From Magicicada septendecula (Eukaryota; Arthropoda; Insecta; Hemiptera; Cicadidae): 64,000 bases of DNA. The translations under genes and the position numbers were made by a program. The notes beneath the pieces are model-generated. The model was not told the origin of the DNA, ran no database searches, and saw nothing but the letters and a program-made list of their open reading frames with translations. This document shows, piece after piece, positions 11,660-24,012 of the stretch (its first letter is position 1; the number at the start of each line of letters is the position of its first letter). The DNA is taken from positions 110,406,654 to 110,470,653 of the forward strand of contig CM068367.1 of NCBI GenBank assembly GCA_034769895.1. Reading direction: 5' to 3'.

Positions 11660-12010
11660 CCGGACGGGACGTTACAAACGGAGCGCAAACATCGAAAAGA
11701 CAAATTCAATCGTTTCTGTTCTTACGACAATAACATAATAGCGTGTTGGTATATTGGTGTTGTTGTGTCTGACTGTTTTACAGATCGTGATACAGCAAGC
11801 GGTATTATGTAATAAAGTGTCGGCAAACGCAATAAAGGTATTATTGCACACAACTACGTATATAACCTACAGCGCTTGAATCCACTCCGCGGCGGTAACA
11901 GTATCTTCTCCGTGTAATTTAATTTCACTTACGGAGAGACTTTGCAACGAGTACAGTGGTTTGCTGTTGAGAGCAGTAAAAGTAACAAACTAAGTTATTG
12001 CGAACACAGA
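11660..12010 (+). promoter_or_regulatory. P block, copy P0 (candidate promoter module)
   Basis: This is one of five copies of a block (others near 23676, 33466, 37776 and 47694). All share a core with AAACGCAATAAA, TATTATTGCACA, a TATA-like ACGTATATAACC (in four of five), then GGTAACAGTATCTTCTCC about 35-50 bases on, then CAGTGGTTTG. A candidate 5' splice site (AGCA|GTAAAAGT) follows. The core from TATTATGTAATAAAG to TTCACTTACGG appears identical to P3, a non-sister copy. Its upstream flank matches P2 and P4. Promoter function is inference; a non-coding repeat is possible. Confidence 0.4.
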
Positions 12011-12019
12011 GCCTCTCGT

Positions 12020-12985
12020 ATTTAACTATATTTATAAATGCACATGTTTGTAAACATGAGGAGGCTACGAAACGACTTGTTTCCACCAAGTGCAGACTCA
12101 AGAAATATGAAAACTGTGTGTGGTGGTGGAAGCACACCGCATTGTATCAGATAGGTTAAAATTTTCAAGCGTTTTATTATCATCAAATTTCCATTACAAT
12201 TATCGTCGTCGTCACCATCATTATCTTCATCTTCCCTCGAGTATTAACATCAAGTATTAACATTGTATTATGTTGCCGTCAGTAGCCGCGATACAGCTTA
12301 CACCACACCATCGCTAGAGAGAAACCAGGCTGCGTTTAACCACGTGAAGTGACGAGCTGCACGTGGAGGACTGTTGTGTGTGGTCAAGCGTAGATGTCGC
12401 GTTTGTTACTGACTGAGGGCCGCCTACGTACGTTAGGCAAACGGCTGTATTGTCCCGACAGTAAGCAAAATACGTGGCACAGCATGACGAATAGACGGTG
12501 TGCAAAGCCATCTACATACGGCACACCAACCCTGCCGTCTTTAAATTTTTTATTTATTCATAATATTTATATCGTCATTATGGTATTAATTTTAGATGAG
12601 ATACAGCTAGTTCCATAGCCATAGTTCAGACGTTGCAACAGCTGGTCACGCCATCTCTTCCTCGGGCCACTGCTTCTTCTTCACCGACCGCTTTATAGTT
12701 CATATAATCCTAAAAATTCTGTTACATCCTATTCAATCCGCACGTACCATCCTGTACCTTACAATTCCTGTAAGAATCTTTTACCCTCAAATTTTATCCT
12801 ATACCATAATTTCCTTAAGCCTATTATTACGTGCAATAATTTATGTTAACATTATGTCCAAACGATATTTGTTCCCTCAACGACACTCGTAATGTTCTAA
12901 GAATAAAAAGCTCATCTCTGTTGTTTCACGGCACCGACGTGATGTGAGAACTCAAGTTATAAAACCGTACAGTAATACTGGCACG
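12020..12985. other. Spacer, no gene recognised
   Basis: Low-complexity ATC-rich stretches near 12180-12260 and a mixed-composition segment at 12290-12540 without a convincing frame. Nothing assignable. Confidence 0.4.
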
Positions 12986-12989
12986 GCCG

Positions 12990-15240
12990 GTGTCTTTGCC
13001 TGGGCATAGATTAATCGCACGCCCGTTGTGTCAGCCATATCACAGCCTCTGCACAATTCCGATATCTGGTCCCTTCAGAGCCTCCTTATTCTCGCGCTGA
13101 CCCTCTTGTAGTACTGAAGACAGCTTTCTAACTCCATTCTCGTCGTGTTCTATCTACATGGTCTGTCTGTTACATTTCTTCCTATCCGCCTTTCCTGACA
13201 AATGCCGTAAGTTATATACTGATGGTCACTCGCTGTATAATCCTCGATGACGTGCCACTGCCTTGGTGCTAGACGTTCCGATGCTAGAGAGATATCTAAT
13301 ATAGTTTCCCTACATCCAGGTCCCCTGAATGTCGATGTCCTAGTATATCGAATATCTTTATTGAATATCCCAGGCGAGTATCAGATCCAGCTTGGATGAC
13401 ATCTCAACCACTCTCTTCCCTCTAGAGTCTGGTTCAGGCATGCCCAACTCCAAAACTTTAGCATTGACATCACGTCCCTTCCATTTCTTGTACAGTATCT
13501 TCCAATCCCTCCATCTAAGCTCTAAAAATGTCGTTTGGTTCATTTGGTGTAAAGTAGCAGATTATATACGTAATGATGTTGCTTTTTATCAATACAAAGC
13601 CAACACCGCATCCATGGCTGTCAACGTGGACCCGCTGTGTGTCTGGAACCCATACAACCACTTGTACCTAGGTTGTCTGAATACCACCTAGGTGTGTCCT
13701 TATTCATATACTGCTTGCTAATGATGATTATGTCAGCATTATTTTCCAATATTATCTGCATGAGTAGGTCATGGGCCAACCTACTTCTATTCATACGTCC
13801 TTGTAGGACTTTAACCATTTCGGTTTTGTTTGACTTTGTTTAATGCCCTCCGAAAAATTGGGCATTTATGAGACCCTGAAATATGATTTACGCCCTCTCC
13901 TGTCTCTTCCTAGTCAATGCACAGTATGCAACAGTATGTATGTTGTTGGTACAGTGTTTGGCCATATGTTCACGGTTTCTGCACAATTAAAGCAGAGTCC
14001 TTTTCTTTCTGGACCATTTAGATGCTCTAGTTTGGTGCCCATAGACAAGACATCTAAAGTATCCGAGTGTCGACAGTTCTTCTTCTAATTCGGCAGTTTA
14101 CCCTCCTATCTTGATTCTTGCAGTTTTCAACAGATGATTGGCCTCCTCTTCATTTAGGGTGACGATCGTCATCTTCAAGCCGATGTTATTTGCCCTTGTT
14201 ACGAAGATCTTCCGTTCTCCGCCACTGTTAGGCAAACTGCTCTTGAGTGCGTTCCTCACATCATCTTCTTCTGTTAGAGAGTCCAGATCTCTATTCTCTA
14301 AAATAGCAGTAGGCACTAAATATTTGACCGTGCCTGACTGACCAATGGTTGATCTAATAGCGTCATCCAGCTATGACCTATTTTCACTATCATTTTTCCC
14401 ATCTCCACAAGGACATCTCCTGCCTTTGTTTGTATGATGTACATGATATCCACGTTGACATCCTCTGGTTTGACGCTGTTTCGTATTACTCAAAGTATCT
14501 CAGCGTAGGTTTTCCCTGCTCCGGTCTAATGAGTAGGACCTCGGTTTGTGTCATGTTTGTGAATCTTTCTTGCCGATGTTTGCTCTGAGTCCTGTCCTCT
14601 CTAACTACGGTGTCTTTGGTCCTACTCTCTTTCCTATTCTTCACGTTTTATTTCCTCACGTTTTTAACATTAGGCCTACCTATCTTCCCTTTCCCTTTTC
14701 CGACTCTGATGGGGCTTGTAACAACCTCTATCTTCTTTATAGTAGACCTCGTCTCTGTTTGTCAAATTCACTTGTAGGTCCCACAGTTTTTGCTTGGGAT
14801 GTGTGTCTGGTTTTCCCACACATGCCGAGGTTTCCTTGATGACTTCCAGCAATTCTTTCAAAGAGCGTAGTCCAGGTTTAAAGTCCATAATGATATGCTT
14901 CTGTCTGGACACCGCAGCCATTATCATTTTGGTAATAGCTTTAAATTTCTGGAGCTCTGTGCCTTCTAACTTCTGCCTCCACTATCTGCGGTTGAATGAG
15001 GTCTACGCAGTGTTGGACCGCTGAGCGTCCCTGTCCCTTCATATTTTTGGCCTTCTGAAGAGCTAGATTCCAATCTAGCCGCGCCGGCCGCAGGTTCACA
15101 AAAAATCAATAATTGCTCCCGCTCAGAATCCTTGGTGCCTACCTCCGAAGAGGGTGGATTTTCCAGCATAGGTGTAGTGCCACATGGGGTTTTACAACCG
15201 CTTGTATTACTCTTTGTCCATGGTATCTATACTTAAATTT
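12990..15240 (-). mobile_element. R1-like LINE remnant: gag-like ORF1 and endonuclease of ORF2
   Basis: On minus, ORF1 pieces run from about 15170 to 13850. They contain a KPGLRSLKELLEVIKETSA region, a PTAILENRDLDSLTEEDDV domain and C-terminal zinc-knuckle traces (RCLVYGHQTRASK and LCFNCAET), then GSHKCPIFRRALNKVKQ. ORF2 starts near 13818 with MVKVLQGRMNRSRLAHDLL, IIISKQYMNKDTPRWYSDN and, near 13430, ELGMPEPDSRGKRVVEM. These fit the apurinic endonuclease of R1-type elements. Traces reach about 13020; no RT is visible. Several frameshifts and stops break it. The clade assignment is from memory of the ORF2 start motif. Confidence 0.7.
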
Positions 15241-15244
15241 AAAC

Positions 15245-15455
15245 GAAGAGAGTAGTGAGGAAAGTAAAGATTCCTAGCTCTCGAATACTCTAATAGCATC
15301 GGGATCGGAAAAACAAGAGGTGGTCAAGGGAGACCGCCAGAACAGATTAAAAAAAAGGGACCTCACCCAAGACTAGTTGAAGCAAAGTGAGAATCCAGCT
15401 AGGTACCCCGGGCTTGCCACGCCCGTACTCACAAGTTGTGAGCTATGGGGGTATA
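15245..15455 (-). mobile_element. Non-autonomous retroelement, copy 2 (head only)
   Basis: It matches the head of the 3333-3930 element: on plus, CTCTCGAATACTCTAATAGC, GAGGTGGTCAAGGGAGACC and GTGAGAATCCAGCTAGGTA, ending GTGAGCTATGGGGGTATAAT. The tail half is missing. It abuts the start of the R1-like LINE. Confidence 0.6.
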
Positions 15456-15461
15456 ATAATA

Positions 15462-15700
15462 GTAATACTACTATTGCTAATACTGCTACTACTACTACTA
15501 CTACTACTACTATTATTACTACTACTAATAATATATAATAATACATAATATATAATTTATAATATATAATAGGCCTACATAATTTATATATGTATACAGT
15601 TATATAAATAATTGTATAAATTATATAAATAATTATATATAAATTATATACATAATTTATATATTATAACATAATTTAGAATAATAATAATAACAATAAT
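15462..15700. repeat. (CTA)n and AT-rich simple sequence
   Basis: A CTA trinucleotide run (about 15480-15525) grades into TAATA and TATAA low-complexity DNA. 15700-16390 shows no gene. Confidence 0.9.
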
Positions 15701-16397
15701 ACATCCTAAACGTAACAACTACGGCTTAATATTCAATTCATAACAAATGTTTCGTCTTCGTCCTGTTGTAATGCTCAGTCTATTCGTCCTCATTCTATCA
15801 CTTAGTGATATTTGCTGGAATAGGGGAACACAAACGGTGCAAAGCGCCAATTAAATATTTTTCTCCTTATTTGTCTTATCCACTTGACTCTTTTACTTTC
15901 AAATGTCAGTAGTTTTCCAACTTCTATAAATTTACATTTTTCTAATCGTAACCTCTCATTATTATGTTACAGTAATTATTATGCACATTTCTCATTGTAA
16001 CGTTGAATTTCCTCTTCTGTTTTCCTGGATTGTTTCCATTCTAAAACCTCTTTGGCTAGGTGTGTTTTTAATATGCTTATTCCACTGTTTGACCCTATTT
16101 CCGTTTATCAGTAAATGTGCAAAATATTTGGAGTTTACGTTTAACAGTAAATAACAACCAAGAATTTCTTATATAAATGAAACATTGTTACTGATAATTA
16201 TAAACTTTCAAATTACGAAAAAAAACTTTCAGTAAAGTTACAAAATGTACAGTTACAGAATGCATGTGGATTATATTAGATTACTATTTATTTTGTATTT
16301 CTTATCCACCAAATTTGAACGACGTACAAATTTGTGTATTGTACATCATCCGAAAGTGCTTATACTTTCACGCGCGTCATACCCGCACGCTCACACA

Positions 16398-16559
<162 letters not shown>

Positions 16560-16948
16560 AAGAATGCCACCAAACTATACAACCACGTAATGTGAACGTC
16601 CCTCTGTACTAAAACGTATATGAATGTTTGGATGTTTTGATGTTGGGTTTTGAAACTTTATAGCAGGTAATCTTGGATAGTGAAAGCAATTTGTAGATGA
16701 AAGACACTGCGGTGTTCTGTAATCTAATACGCGTACAGTAGACACTATTGTGGATTATAATGTTGCAGGTCGGACGGCCGGGGGCGCCCCAGCTGCCCAT
16801 AAGTACAAACTGTAGTGATCTCTGTGCAGCTTATAACTCTCCTTACAATCTGCATTACAGACTACGTCTAATTACAAAAAGACCGTCAAAACCAAACCAG
16901 AATCTGTACCTACGGCTTTAACGGCCGGCGTCAACTGTGTCAGGATAC

Positions 16949-17211
16949 AATTGACTTATCTCCGGCCTATTAGGCCGTGGTCCACTCCTGCTGCTACGAA
17001 CAGATGATTCGGCCTCTCCTCTGGAGGCCACCTTCAGTGTGAGAAGCATTCGGTAACTGACACCGTCTTCGCCAGTTAACCACAGTAATTAACTAGCGAA
17101 GACCGTGTGAGTGACCTAATCGTTGTCACGCTAAAGATGGCCTCCAGAGGAGAGGTCGAAACGTCTGTTCGTAAGTGGACTACGGCCTAATAGGCCGGAG
17201 ATAAGTCAATT
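16949..17211. mobile_element. Palindromic foldback element, copy F1
   Basis: The two halves are inverted copies: the ends read AATTGACTTATCTCCGGCC and its complement, with matched arms through ATTAGGCCGT, the F1-private CACT..TACGAACAGA, then CCTCTCCTCTGGAGGCC. The core CCTCTGGAGGCCA is shared with F2 (18211-18493) and F3 (35498-35817). No coding capacity. MITE-like; superfamily unknown. Confidence 0.75.
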
Positions 17212-17837
17212 TTATTTTAACACCAAACCAGAATTGTTAAACTTGGTCAATTTGGTTTGTACGAGTATTGCGGTTAGAATTACATGTCTCATTTTACAGA
17301 AATAAACGGCGGCCCAAATACAGAGATAATAAACAGGTGTTGTGCAACTGATGTAGCCTATATCACTGAGCGCAATGCTTGTGTGCTACCGCGACGCTGG
17401 TGGCTTTTAATTAATGGGCAGTCCGGAGCACGGCGTAAAAATCCAGTTTGTCTGTGTGTGTCAGGGGGGCAAGAGTTCAAGTGCGCGGGACACCTACCTG
17501 CCTCTTCAGCGCTCCCTTGTCTAGTCTTAATGAAGACGGAGACACGCGACTGATGCTGGTTACCCTCGTACAGAACGTATGCAGTACTTTCAGGTTAGAT
17601 TTTGTTTTGTACGCATTGAACTGATTTCTTAGAATACACGTATTACCTTCCTGTATCAGTTCGAATGGAAAAACCAAAATTTAATAGCTACTCATTAAAA
17701 TATAAACTAATAGTAAGCTCCTTGACTTGTAGAAATCGCTCACTATGTTGAACGAAATATATTTATTATTAGATTAATTTCAAGATGAAGTAAAATAATT
17801 TTTCGGTTATCAGGAAAAAGTACAAAAACCCCGTTTA

Positions 17838-17838
17838 C

Positions 17839-17870
<32 letters not shown>
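17838..17870. repeat. Poly(T) tract
   Basis: About 32 T residues. It could be the tail of a minus-strand retrotransposed copy, but no source is recognised. 17215-17837 has no recognised gene. Confidence 0.8.
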
Positions 17871-17871
<1 letters not shown>

Positions 17872-18210
17872 TAAAATAACAATGTAAAGCAAGCAATCAA
17901 ACAATACAAACTAGAAATTCTGCCTTCCCATGCCAGAAATCTACTGATAAGTGTGTTGTCGTCGCCTAGGATACTGAATCCTAAAGAAGATTCAGTTCAG
18001 TGTATCCATTACTGTATCTTCTTTCGGATTGTAATCTGAATATATACAGTCTTTAGGATTATGTATTCTTTAGTGTATACACAGTCTGAATGTCTGAATT
18101 ATATACAGAATTCAGACATTCAGACTGTATAGAAAATGAAACATTCAGACTGCTTTCTGACGCGTGATCATTGGATACCTAGATACGTTTTACAAATATA
18201 CGTAACTGAA

Positions 18211-18493
18211 TATTGAAATTAAGTCGGGGCTGTAAGGCCGTGGTTTATTATAATTACCATGCTGACGGATGTTATTATCAAACATTTCGACCTCAACTCT
18301 GGAGGCCATCTTCGGTGAAAACGACCTTTGCCACAGTGCTGTGGTTTTACTGACGAACACCTTGTAATTTGTTTCAAAACCGTTTCGCCTGAAGATGGCC
18401 TCCAGAGGTGGGGCCGAAACGTCTGATAACAACATCCGCCAGCATGGTAATTATAGTAGACCACGGCCTTACAGCACGGACCTTAATTCAATA
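18211..18493. mobile_element. Palindromic foldback element, copy F2
   Basis: Inverted halves share GGCTGTAAGGCCGTGGT, then a private arm segment (TATAATTACCATGCTG, CGGATGTT, TTATCA) that pairs with its own partner at 18421-18465. The common ACNTTTCG..CTCTGGAGGCCATCTTC follows. The centre CTTTGCCACAGTGCTGTGG is also found in F3. No coding capacity. Confidence 0.8.
18389..18420 (+). other. Hammerhead-core-like motif in F2
   Basis: CTGAAGA, then T, a 6-bp stem GGCCTC/GGGGCC (one U-G pair), a 7-base loop, then GAAAC. Relative to F3 and F1 the 3' stem strand differs but still pairs. A catalytic role is speculative; one extra base precedes the stem. Confidence 0.3.
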
Positions 18494-19084
18494 ATTATGA
18501 CCCCGGCCGTGAAAGCCTTAGAAATAGGATACGTAACTGATAACAATATGTAAGTTTGTAGTATAAATATAGCTTACAAACTTTTTCATGGCTGTCCAAA
18601 ATTTGTAAAAGCTATTGACAGACGTTAATGTCAACAAAATTATTATTAAAGATAACAAATTTCTGTTTGAATAAAATTCAAATGCAGACTTTTACAATTT
18701 TATTAAAATTTCGACGTCGATTTTGGCCGTGGTTTCCCTACAGCTAAAAATGTTATTGTATACACTAGATTCGGATTTGGGGTAAAATTCCCTTCAGTCT
18801 GATACCTTAAATTTTTTTAAAGGTTTGATCTCGTTTTGGGACTATAATATTCTATATATTGGGATGTATAAGTGTCGCATAGAATAAATAGGCGAGATAT
18901 ATTGTACTGGACTGAAGTGGATTTATTATTTATTTACTATGATGCTATTATTTTATAACGCTCTACTGAGTTTTAATACAGTTTATAAAAAAATAATCTG
19001 TCTCTGTTGACCTTTGTAACACAACTACAAATTTCTTTCCATACAATAAAATAAGTTAATATTAAAGTGTTCTTTTTTATCTGT

Positions 19085-19375
19085 ATGGGAAGAAATCAAC
19101 ATCAAGTTGGATTAAAGAAGTCCAAAAGGATTTAGAAAAAAAATAATATACACGCAGAAGAAGCAATTGAAACAGAAGTTTTTCGGGAAAAAGTGTTAAA
19201 AATCGAAGGAGTCCAGGGTAGGAGAGAGAAAAACGCAGATTCAAAGTGGACTGAAGACAGGAAGAAGAGACACAGTGAAAAGATGAAAGAATATTGGAGA
19301 AAAAGGAAAGAACAAAGAATAAAGAAATGAAATTGCCATGTGGTACTTAGATAGCCGATACAAAAAAAAAGTGTT
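19085..19375 (+). mobile_element. LINE 3' fragment
   Basis: The frame WIKEVQKDLEK..EEAIETEVFREKVLKIEGVQ and KWTEDRKKRHSEKMKEYWRK to a TGA at about 19328 is the C-terminal tail of a LINE polyprotein. It is followed by a short untranslated end and an A run. A related tail occurs at 31540-31620 and 46570-46660. Confidence 0.6.
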
Positions 19376-19379
19376 CTTT

Positions 19380-20900
19380 TTGTCTTATTTACTGATATGA
19401 TAGAGTCTTTACTGATATGATAGCCTTTACTGAAATGATAGAGTCTTTATTTTAAATAATCTTCTTTATTTTATTGTACATAAATAATATAATGTCGTAT
19501 TGAACACTTCCCTTTAATGTCGACTTCAGATCCTTCAGACGACGGGTTGATCCTGGATGATCGTGTATCTGGATGAATACGTGGGTTGATATGCTCTGTC
19601 CGACCTCAGGGTCGCTTTCGGGCGTGTAGATGTTCCTCGTGAGCACGGTTATATACTTTCACAGCGAACAGAAGTTGTCATCGCTAAATTAGTGTATTAT
19701 GCATACACTTTTTTATCCAATAGCCCAATGCCTAACAGCCTAATCCTAAGTGTTTACACCCAAATCGGATATCTTGAACTTTCGCGGAATAGCACTTATA
19801 TTATTATTATCTGCGATAATTCTAGGTAAATTTTAACTTTTGTTAGGCGCGATTAGCCGTCATGAACCTCGCGGCGCTTACACGTTATCGATTTCTCAGA
19901 GAGACTGATGTATCAGTTTCAAATAAGTATCCTCGACTGAATTCTAGTAATCTGATTGGTTCTTTGGTAACCCCTACTCACGATTTTTCTAAAGATAACC
20001 AGTAGTCTTGTTCAAGAAGGCTTCCAAACAGAACAATTCTTTTTAAATAACCTGATAATTTTTACGAATGAAATTATAGTCTTCAAAACTTTTTACTTAA
20101 AATATGCATACATTTAGTTACTGTTTTTAAAATAACTATTGTCATCACTTAGGTAATTTTATTACAAACATTCTAAAATAAGCCGCATCTAAAAACTTCC
20201 CATATCATGAAAATTATTTAAATTAGCGTGTTTCTTAATGAATATCCCGTAAAATAATTAAGTGCCCTCCCACACGGGCACTAAACACGTAGCTAATCAT
20301 CGTTTCACACCATTTCACAACTCTGAAAATTGTTTCATAAGCGTAAAACTACTTAAAAGTAACATTTTTAACAATGTTCCTTATCAACTGTTTGTTCCAC
20401 ATAATGTTTAAACCTGCAATCTCTATTTATTCATATATTCATACAGTGTCTTTATGTGGTGTCATATGCTTTTAAGTCTACTACACTACATATGCAATTA
20501 GATTGTCCATTGCAATATATATAATTGAGTATGTGGGAGTATGTGTGTTGTGGGGGTGGGGTGATACCAGTAATTCAACTGAGGGGGGTACAAACTGAAA
20601 CTGAGAAGACACAAAGTAAACACGTTACGACAGGCTACCAATAGAAGTAAGTATGGTTTCTGAGTCAGTTAAATGTCAAAGAATGCAAAGTCACCGTTTT
20701 ACATTACTCTGCCACCGTTAAATTTACGCCCTTCATTTTATTGACCCAGTCAAGTGCCACATGAAAGAAATCTAAGCTTACTGCTTCATAAAGTTTATAC
20801 CTACAGTCAGAAAGAGACAATTCCGATTGTCGTGACCCCGTGGAGAGGCTACGTCGGGAGTACAGACGGCCGCATTTCGCAGTTATAGGCATAAAAAAAC
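19380..20900. other. AT-rich spacer, nothing assignable
   Basis: No gene, RNA or repeat with a partner in the window is recognised. Confidence 0.4.
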
Positions 20901-20904
20901 AATA

Positions 20905-21100
20905 AGATTTTGATTAAGGGACAATGTTGGTTGGTAGCCAATAAGACCGGTAGACAGCGATGCCTTAAACAATACAATTGGACAGGTTGAACATAAACCG
21001 TCCTCAAGTTAGCGGACTACAGTGTTAGTTGTCCGTTACATTGCTCTCTTTATTGCCATGTTCACTCAAAATATTCTCAACCAATTGAATGTTCTATTAC
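20905..21100 (+). pseudogene. E block, most diverged copy (E0)
   Basis: It aligns with the E blocks at 28150-28320 and 44040-44230: AATAAGATTTTGATTAAGGGACAATGTTGG, then TAGACAGCGATGCC, AACAATACAATTGGACAGGTTGAA, CGTCCTCAAG, and beyond the possible exon TAGTTGTCCGTTAC. The position of the ATG in the 44113 copy is changed, and the base pair after TCCTCAAG is TT rather than GT, so it could not act as the same exon. It shows the block is older than the A/B duplication. Confidence 0.4.
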
Positions 21101-22011
21101 ATTTATTTTTAGTCAAAAGATTAATGTTTCCAACAACAAGGTTAATACTATTAAGTTTTGTTGACTGTCTGCGATCTATTTACAAACCGACGGCTACACT
21201 GGGCAGCCTATAGTGTCCCATGTTTCCCGAAACGCCACCCTCACTGCACACATCGAATTAATAATGGACTTATACTACCTTCATCATGCTACTGGTAACG
21301 GAACTGAATCTCTACGGTAACTTTATACAAAACCTTTACGATACACCGCCATGTTATATAACTATCAATACAAATTTTAATTACAGATTGCATTCTTTAA
21401 TGCATCTCCTCTCTGAATATACTTCAAGTCTCAACCGTGGATTTGTGGTTTCCTATATAACACCTCAGAATCTACCAATTTTGTTATAATTCCAGTTGGC
21501 GCTCGTTTGGCGACAATTCCTGCACGAAGAGTTGTGAAATTTTGGGTGTTCAGAGTATACCGTCTCCTCTTCTACTCGGTTGCGTACTATAGTTTTCTGT
21601 CCTCTTACAAAAAATATTATCTTCCGTTTGCGTCGTTGTAACTGATTTGGATTAAGGAATCTAATAATTCTTTTATTAGCCTTTTGTTACTAAAAAAGTA
21701 TTTACTATTTTCTTCTAAACAAGCCAGTTCGCATTTATGCTTTTATTGTAAGACTGAAGTCTTGTCTCCTTAGTTTTAACTTTTTTGTTTTTGCTTTTTA
21801 CCTTTATATTTTTCTTTTTTGATGCTTTTTTCTGTTTCTTGTTATTTACATTATTATTAATTTTTATACATCTTATTCATTTACCACTTCAGGAGTTGAA
21901 ATTTATGAGAGTTAAGCGGAAATACTCGTACTCTAAGTTGTTCCTTTAATCATACTGCTCAGCTGATGTCTCGATTGTCTTTGATGAATCCATATACTTT
22001 TGCTATTTCGC

Positions 22012-22920
22012 TACTTCTTCTTCACTTTAAGTACTAGGTTATATAAACCTGTTCCGGGACCATGTCATCCTCGGACGACCCACGTCTTTCCTTATACCGA
22101 CGCTGTTTTGGGTACTGTATATATCTAATAGTTTTACATGAAAACGTTACTGGCCTATTGCACCAAGTGAACCAGAGACCCTTCTTTTAGGGATACCATA
22201 TATTAGCCAGTTTTTGGATGTAGGAAATTCGCCCTCATCATCATCATCAACCTTGGTGGGTCTTAGCCTGCTCCAAGAGTCGATCCCATTCCTCCCTATT
22301 GCATGCCCTCAGGGCATTGCCCTGGCTTTCCAGTTTCTTATGTTCAGTTTTCCCAAGTCCTCCTCCATCTGCTCTTCGAATCTACTTCGGGATCTTCCCC
22401 TTTTTCTACTACCCATTGCCTTTTGGTAGAAAATATGTTTTGTAGGCTGTCCTTCCTCCGTTCTCTCCATGTGTACAACCCACCTTAGCCTGTGTATTTT
22501 GATTATCCTGACAATGTCCGGCTCTTTGTAAAGATGGTAATCGTGCATGCGCCACATTCCATTTTCTTGTACTCCTCTAAATATTGTTCTTAGAATCCGT
22601 CTTTCACAGCAACCTAGAAGTCTCTCGCTATTTTTGTCATTGTCCAGGTTTCTGAAGCATATGTCAGCACTGGCCTGATAAGTGTTTTGTAGATTTTGCA
22701 TTTCGTGCTTCTAGACTCGCCCTCACACTATGAGACAGGTGGTTTTGTATTTGTTATTCTTGACGATACTTGACGTTTCTTAGTATTTGCAGTGCTCATC
22801 TGTCGGAATCAGTAAGCACCATAAGATCCTACCCCACTCAAAATTAAGTAATTATTATGAAAAATGAGAGACTCCAAGCTCTCGAAACTGTAATAGCAAA
22901 ATTACAAGTTATGTTCAAGA
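22012..22920 (-). mobile_element. Non-autonomous retroelement copy 3, split by a LINE
   Basis: Tail and middle (22012-22237) and body (22717-22920) align with 3333-3760: on plus, GGTTATATAAACCTGTTCCGG, CCTCGGACGACCCACGTCT, then GTATTTGCAGTGCTCATCTGTC and AGTAAGCACCATAAGATCC. A LINE fragment sits between. The other copy at 3572-3584 shows the uninterrupted site. Confidence 0.65.
22238..22716 (-). mobile_element. LINE 3' fragment nested in the retroelement
   Basis: Minus frame with CCERRILRTIFRGVQENG, DPD-like EPDIVRIIKIHRLRWVVH, then RKRGRSRSRFEEQMEEDL and LNIRNWKARA. This is the conserved C-terminal region of an RTE- or jockey-type polyprotein, about 130 codons, 5' truncated. The tail is (GAT)n. 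The 9-bp sequence TCGCCCTCA flanks it at 22229-22237 and 22717-22725, a clean target-site duplication. Confidence 0.85.
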
Positions 22921-23139
22921 CTCGTTCTTTCTACAGTATCAGAATGCTACAAGTATAGGCTAATAGTTTCAAGATTCTACAGTATCTACGCATTCAGAGT
23001 AGTTTATAATATTTCATTAGTGGAAAAAAGATTTATTCCTATGTGAATTCTGAGTAGGATAAATCTCTTCTAAGGACGTTACTAGGTAGAATAAGACCAG
23101 TGGTAGGAGTGCTACTTTTGAGCCCCGAGTCCTGCTCTG

Positions 23140-23285
23140 TAGCAAATGTAGCAATACAAGCCTAACCTATTAGACAAAGAAGTACAGGAAGACCTAGAAA
23201 GCGTTGGTGAAGTGGCTGTATCCCTTTGGGACCGTATCGAGTGATTGCGGCCTATTCCCGAATGGAAGAAGAAGGAGAAAATAAT
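23140..23285 (+). mobile_element. LINE 3' end
   Basis: Plus frame QYKPNLLDKEVQEDLESVGE, AVSLWDRIE, then GGAAGAAGAAGGAG. It is the same family as the minus-strand fragment at 53430-53835, which has GPKQ..PVPGRRRRR. Only the last tail is left. Confidence 0.5.
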
Positions 23286-23675
23286 GAGTGATAAACAAGA
23301 GCAGACAGGAGGAACTGTGGGACCGCACAAAGTTCTTAAAATCCTTAATTAATAAAGTTAAAGAAAACGTTTTAATATGCCTTAAGATTTCACTTGTTGG
23401 AACGCTGAAAATATTTTCACCACGTAGAATAAATATTGACTTTTTAAAATTAAAAGTTGAATTTACAGAGCATATTATTTAATGAGTGATGTGAAATATT
23501 TTTAAAATGGAAATTAAAAAATAGAGCCTTGACTGTATGCAGTCGATCTTGACTTTTAAAATAGTGTTCACAATCATGTTGACCACTTAAAAACTGAACG
23601 TTCTCGTGTTAAGAAAGTCCATAAGAAAAATAAGGGAAAGCAAGGATGTGACCGGAAGGGAAGAGCACCAGTTTT

Positions 23676-24012
23676 ATCCGACATTACAAACGGAGCGCAA
23701 ACTGGGAAAGACAAATTCAATCGTTTCCGCTTTCACGACAGTAACACTGTAATGTCTTGGTATATTAATACTGTTGTTGTGTCTGACTGTTTTATGGGTC
23801 GTGATACAGCAAGCGATATTATGTAATAAAGTGTCGGCAAACGCAATAAAGGTATTATTGCACATAACTTGGCCTATATAACACACGGCGCTTCTATCCA
23901 CTCCGCAGCGGTAACAGTATCTTCTCCGTGTAATTTAATTTCACTTATGGAGGAACTTTGCAACGAGTGCAGTGGTTTGCTGTCGAGAGCAGTAAAAGTC
24001 ATGAAATAAGTT
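23676..24012 (+). promoter_or_regulatory. P block, copy P1
   Basis: Same architecture as P0. The TATA region is altered (GGCCTATATAACACACGG). Its flanks are nearly the same as those of P3, its sister in copy B. A GAGAGCA|GTAAAAGTCATG candidate splice site follows. Promoter function is inference. Confidence 0.4.
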
